A stretch of 64,000 nucleotides of DNA, taken from Eucommia ulmoides. Lineage: Eukaryota; Streptophyta; Magnoliopsida; Garryales; Eucommiaceae. A program made the translations under genes and the position numbers. The stretch covers positions 1,922,001-1,986,000 of the forward strand of contig CM028326.1 of assembly GCA_016647705.1 (NCBI GenBank), written 5' to 3'. Each line of letters begins with the position of its first letter. Position 1 is the first letter of the stretch. Below are positions 59,713-64,000 of this stretch, piece after piece. The notes beneath the pieces are model-generated. The model saw nothing but the letters and a program-made list of their open reading frames with translations. It was not told the DNA's origin and made no database searches.

Positions 59713-59910
59713 TAATGTATGTCTATGTGTTAATTTATTTATTTTTTAAAATTTTAAAGGATGAAAAAATTACTCTCCCGTAATTTGGGTTTCTGCTGAA
59801 TTAATGATTTTATTGGGATTATTGCTTCACTTGATGTCCAAAGGTTGAGTCTTTCATATCATTTTCCTAAAATTTAAGTTGCTTCTCTTTTTTCTAAGAA
59901 ATAAAATTTC
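58101..59910. repeat. Two-copy tandem repeat, about 1.03 kb unit
   Basis: 58101-59130 is repeated, without its last 250 bases, at 59131-59910 in direct orientation. Shared landmarks include TAGTGTCTGTGTTTCTGTCT (58101, 59131), TTTTGAAGAAGAAGAACAA (58567, 59595), a TA microsatellite, and GTTGCTTCTCTTTTTTCTAAG at the end. Within each unit the first 130 bases recur in weaker form about 330 bases on. No reading frame is conserved between the copies, so I call it non-coding. Confidence 0.8.
59649..59709. repeat. (TA)n microsatellite
   Basis: A pure TA run of about 60 bases in the second unit of the tandem repeat. The first unit has only about 20 bases at the same place (58623-58640). Confidence 0.95.
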
Positions 59911-61570
59911 AACGGTCCAGATTTAATCCTATGGAATGGAGGGCTGGGATTAACGCTCAGATAGAAGTGGGCGAATTGGTTTTATTCGGTGCTTAATGGC
60001 TGAAAGGTCCAGGGGTTGATATTTGCCCTTATTTTCTTTTCTTCCACTTTCTTTTTGCTCATGTTTATCAACCCTACCATTTGACCCCTACAAGCCACGA
60101 TCAGTTCTTCCACTTCCACCCTCCCACGATATGCTCTTCTACGATCACACCTCCATCGCCATACCATATCCTTCCAACTCTCATTTCCCCATCTAGATTT
60201 ACTACCTGTTCTTGGAAACCCTAATTAGAGGTTGGATCATTCCGCGTTCCCACGATCTGTGCACCTCCCATATTTCCTCATCTAGATTTACTCCCAAGCT
60301 TTCTCGATCCACATCCCGTCCCCTTCTGCCCTAAGCTTCACGATTTAGCCCGTCTCTCACTCTTCCTATATCCCTTTACCATATCCATTCCGCCATCACC
60401 GTAAATCATCATCGCCCTCACCATCTCCATCGTCGTCGATAGATTCTTGACGTTCCCAACTGACGTCGCCACTACAGCTGGCACATCACCATTGCCATTC
60501 CCTTAGCAGTAGCCCTCTACGCAACAACCCTCTTCACTCAATCTTCGATTGATCCAGTTTTTACCAGCGGTAAAACTCCCATCTCTCAGATTCAAGTCAA
60601 TAATCGATTCATTTATCATGTACACTATTCTCAAAGATCTGATTATCTTCTTCCATTTATGATTTTATTACATCGATCTCTTGGTAGATTATTGTTTAAG
60701 GTGTGTTTGTGCTGATTGAAGGCTAGTGTTCGATTCTAATTAGGGCTAGTTCTTCAAGGTATTATCGTTGGTGTTTGATCTTAGAAAATATGGGAAGAGA
60801 AAAAGAAACAAAAACAAAAAAAAAAAAAAAAAAAAAAACATTTGATTTTGGAACTCGGGAGCAATTTGTTTTGTTTCCTAAAATTATGTTCTAAAAATCG
60901 GAGAATCTTTCTTCTCTAATTTTTCATTCTGTTCCATAGTGGTGCGTGTGTGGGGATCAGATCTGATGTAGTAATTTCAGGTACAAATTTTTGTTTTTTC
61001 TTGAATTGCTTTTGTATTGTACTTCGTAAATGAAAATCTATTCAGATTTATTGATGTTTTCTATTTTTGTATGAAGATTTACTGTGAAGATAATGGATTC
61101 TCTGTCGCCTTTACCGATGACGGTATATGTATTTGATTCTAAAAGTTTAGCTTCGTGTTTTCGTGAAAATTGTTATGTATTGTGAAATTTTGGATGTTAA
61201 ACTTAGAAATATGGGGAATTCAGGTTCTGAAATTTGAAAAACACTTTGTCACATATTTTTAATTTATTCTTTTCATGTTTGATTGCGATGTGTCAAATTA
61301 TGTAATTTTCCACTCCAATGGTGTTCTGAAATTTGAGCTTTGTTTTTCATCAAAATTGTTGTGTATGGTGAAATTATGGATGTTATAGTTTGAAATTTGA
61401 GGTTTAGGTTTCATGAATTCAAGATATGAAATTTGAGCCTTGTTTTTTCATGAATAATTGTTGCGTATCTTGATATTTTGGATTTGAACTTATAAATTCG
61501 AGGTTTAGGTTTTGAAAACACACAATATGTTTACTGCTACAATTTCTCACTTCCGACTGTAATTTTTTTG
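59911..61570. other. Unassigned region, possibly a gene leader
   Basis: The GC content rises at 59930-60560 with many CCACC/CATC words, which recalls a plant 5' UTR or promoter. A short frame at 61092 (ATGGATTCTCTGTCGCC) runs to a possible GT donor after ten codons. No protein family can be seen. It may be the start of a gene lost through the LTR fragment at 61571, or captured sequence in an element I could not delimit. Confidence 0.3.
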
Positions 61571-61757
61571 TGATAGGTGTGATCTACCTATCTATTTCCA
61601 AACCGAACTAAATTAGTTTTCGAGCATTTTTTATAATATTTTATTATATTTTAATTAGTTTTTATTCTTTTTGTATAAATTAGGTGTATGGGGTGAAAAT
61701 GTAGAAAAACGGAGCATAAACGATCAGATCGAATCAAGCACGGTCAAGCCCAAATAC
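61571..61757 (+). repeat. LTR fragment related to the Athila 5' LTR
   Basis: TGATAGGTGTGATCTACC and the following CTATTTCCAAACCGAA match the opening of the LTR at 28005 (TGATAGATGTAAAATAC, CTATTTCTAAACCGAA), with TTTTCGAG in common a little further on. The match fades after about 120 bases. The junction with the B/D flank at about 61757 suggests the flank itself may descend from such an LTR. Confidence 0.5.
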
Positions 61758-62794
61758 TTGTTTGGACCTCAAGTATTTTTGATAAATCCAAAAGTTTGGC
61801 ATAAATTGGGCGTTGGATTTGGGGATGTTTTAGTCTCTCTCTATCTCTCCAGACTCTCTATTGGGCCGTTATATGCGGAACTTTATGTGTTCCAAACTTG
61901 TGGGGGCTTAGCCCATGCCAAATAAAAGAGGTTATATAAAGTAGAGCTCATCATAATTATATAAAGGAATTTTGACACTTTGTACCCTTGAAGTTTGACC
62001 AAAATCTCGCTTGAGCTTCCATAATTTCAATTTGAACATATAGAACCTCAAAGTTTACTATTCATTCCACTACCGTCCAAGCCATTTTATCAACTATAAT
62101 TTGGACAGAAAATAATCACCTATCATGCACCTAACTATTTTAATAGGTTTCATGGGAATTTCAGTCTACTCCTTCCCTCCCATTCTATTTCCCAACTAAA
62201 TGCTCAAAGATGAACAAATAACTTCATATTATATAGTTTTTTGTAGGAAATTTATAAGGGAAAAGGTAGAAATCGAACCCTATTTTCGATTTTTGAAATC
62301 GGAATGAAACAAAGAAGGAGAGAGAGAGAGAGAGAGAGCTCTTACCTGATCCAGCTCGTCGGTGATGGAGAGAAAAGAGGATGGGAACAGAAACATGTTA
62401 CCAAATGTATTTCTGTATATCAATCCAAAAATTCTGGAAGTGGGAACAAGAATCAACACTAACTAAACGAGGCTGAAATTGTCAATCCTATTCGGGAGTT
62501 GGCAAGAAATGCCATTGTTCAACGTTTGATTGACCTTCACTAGCTCGACCACATGAGGTGGGCCCCACAATTGTCGTGGCAGCTCAATCTGGAGGACGGG
62601 TGGCTGGTGGGATTTACTCGTTATCAATTATGATGGGGTTTTCAATGTACCCATTTGCCGACTATAATTTATGGTTCAAAAGCTATACTTTATGGTTCAA
62701 AAGTACAATTTGGATTCCTCAAACTTTAAGGCAATCGGACCATAAGGTGGCTTGTGTTAACAAATGATTGTCTTTCAATACTTTAAGTACAAAT

Positions 62795-62849
<55 letters not shown>

Positions 62850-62928
62850 TCACATATATTGAATTTTTACATGCCTTCATTTTTAATTTTCAATTTCAAG
62901 ACTCGAATTCCACACAACCAAACACCAG
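61758..62928. other. 3' flank of gene D, shared with gene B
   Basis: This is collinear with 14275-15516, including the GA run (62319-62338) and the CA/TA tract. It defines the right member of the B/D duplication. A 69-codon frame at 62558-62767 has an equivalent at 15082-15291, but both begin with GTG and lack any domain. Confidence 0.55.
62797..62850. repeat. (CA)n(TA)n microsatellite
   Basis: This is the counterpart of 15326-15391, with a shorter TA part. Confidence 0.95.
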
Positions 62929-64000
62929 CTAAAGCTTTTTTAGATCGACACAATCGACATGAATCATCTGTCCTCTGCCTACCTTAAGTATTGTTATTGT
63001 CTCCATATGATTCAAATTGTCTATCGATGACCCTATATTTGTAGCACGCCTTTCCACAAAGAAACCAGGCTCTTTAGGCTGAGGCAATATTGCTTCTTCA
63101 TTACCCAACATAAACACAACAGACGATATGGCTGGCCTATCTTCGAGAAGCTTCTGGACACACAATAACCCCACCTGAATGCATCTCTAAGCTTCTGATA
63201 CCTCGTACGAATCCCCCAAACATTCGTTGACCAGCTCCAAGCCTCTCTCTTCCTTCCAAAGCAACCATGCCTAACAAATAGCCATTTTTAACAATTATAG
63301 ATTACTTCAGAATTGCAATTTTAGAGAGTAGACTAGGAAAAAAAGAAACTATTTTCTTAGGGGGTGGATGAAAAAGTTATAATGGCCGAGTATAACTATA
63401 TTGATACACTATAAAATAACAAGTGTATAATCATAAATTAAGATTAATTTTATCAAGTTTTACCAGTTAATAAATTCAAATTTTATTAATTTATATGATT
63501 TCTACTTTCTTTGGATAGAAATATTCTCTGAATCATGAAAATTCTTTTTTAAATAATTTGAAATGAGTAATGGAGGCCATTAAATCCATAGTGGATCCGT
63601 CCCTATTTTTCTTACATATCCCAAAAGGCTGTGGTAGTCATTTCGATGGCAAAAACCTCTATTCCTTTGTCCACTCACTATCTCTAGCAAAAGCACCCCC
63701 ATGCTAAAGACATCGGATTTTGTAGAGCATTTCCCGTCAATTGCATACTCTAGAGATATGTAACCGCTGCATAACTTTATTAATATATTTAATCTTAACA
63801 AGGACACACACACACGCACATATATATTGGATTCACTATAATGATTATAAAACTTAATATGTTCCGATTACTCTTTTTGTTTTACAAAAAATTTGGTCCC
63901 CTTCAAATATTCTAGCTAGCCCGAAATCAGAAATTTCTGGGATCAGATCACCGTCTAGTACAATATTGCTTGCTTTTAGATCCCTATGAATAATTCTTAG
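62929..64000 (-). pseudogene. G-type lectin S-receptor-like kinase, copy D (3' part; pseudogene; runs off the window)
   Basis: Only the last kinase exons are inside the window: part of the 238 bp exon (63858-64000), the 151 bp exon (63616-63766) and the last exon (from 63270 down). It is closest to copy B, sharing the 3' flank. Lesions: a TAG in the last exon at 63187-63189, where B has an Arg codon; a one-base deletion near 62987 that shifts the C-terminus and extends it to 62929; and a donor reading TT at 63856-63857 where the other copies have GT. The APE-region motif reads YISLEYA, with the Pro lost. The catalytic HRD lies at the very edge. The ectodomain part is outside the window, so its state is unknown. 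Confidence 0.85.

Overview
This 64 kb window comes from a eudicot plant nuclear genome. It is AT-rich, the genes are split by short GT-AG introns, and the contents are a plant receptor-kinase cluster plus plant-type LTR retrotransposons, a LINE, MITEs and a hAT transposon. I cannot name the species from the sequence. There are no bacterial-style operons and no rRNA, tRNA or CRISPR.

The only host-type genes I recognise with confidence are four paralogous G-type lectin (S-domain, SD1-type) receptor-like serine/threonine kinases, all on the minus strand: A (352-4071), B (15517-19280), C (22281-26016) and D (62929 to beyond the right edge). A, B and C share a seven-exon structure with the same exon sizes: about 1.25 kb, then 129, 125, 211, 238, 151 and 297 bp. 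Only C reads cleanly: every junction is GT-AG and the exons sum to 801 codons. A and B have each lost the AG acceptor of the 211 bp kinase exon, by different base changes. B also has altered catalytic-loop and APE-region motifs. D carries a nonsense codon, a one-base deletion near the C-terminus and a lost splice donor.

The cluster looks like a duplicated two-gene block, [A-B] and [C-D]. A and C share both flanks, including a downstream LINE with a gypsy-type LTR at the same site. B and D share their 3' flank. Later insertions stretched the two blocks differently.

Layout: 1-4864 gene A and flanks; 4865-12930 a LINE pseudogene split by a solo LTR (6355-7400) and a Copia element (7773-12567, minus strand); 12931-14044 a PIF/Harbinger-like MITE with an internal minisatellite; 14045-20292 gene B and flanks; 20293-20778 a second MITE; 20935-21260 a Copia scrap; 21261-27045 gene C and flanks; 27046-42408 the duplicated LINE, split by a decayed Athila-type Gypsy element (28005-41906) that itself holds a 2.8 kb solo LTR (37825-40623); 42409-45446 a decayed Gypsy remnant; 46922-54975 a hAT element whose transposase is broken by a 2.97 kb solo LTR (51096-54066); 55300-58003 a third solo LTR of that family; 58101-59910 a two-copy tandem repeat; 59911-61757 unassigned DNA and an LTR fragment; 61758-64000 the 3' half of gene D.

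The least expected structure is inside the long LTRs. A shared motif is followed by a tandem array of short imperfect hairpins, but the repeat unit differs in sequence between copies. A cluster of the palindrome CGCCTAGGCG in the Athila element may be a parallel case.
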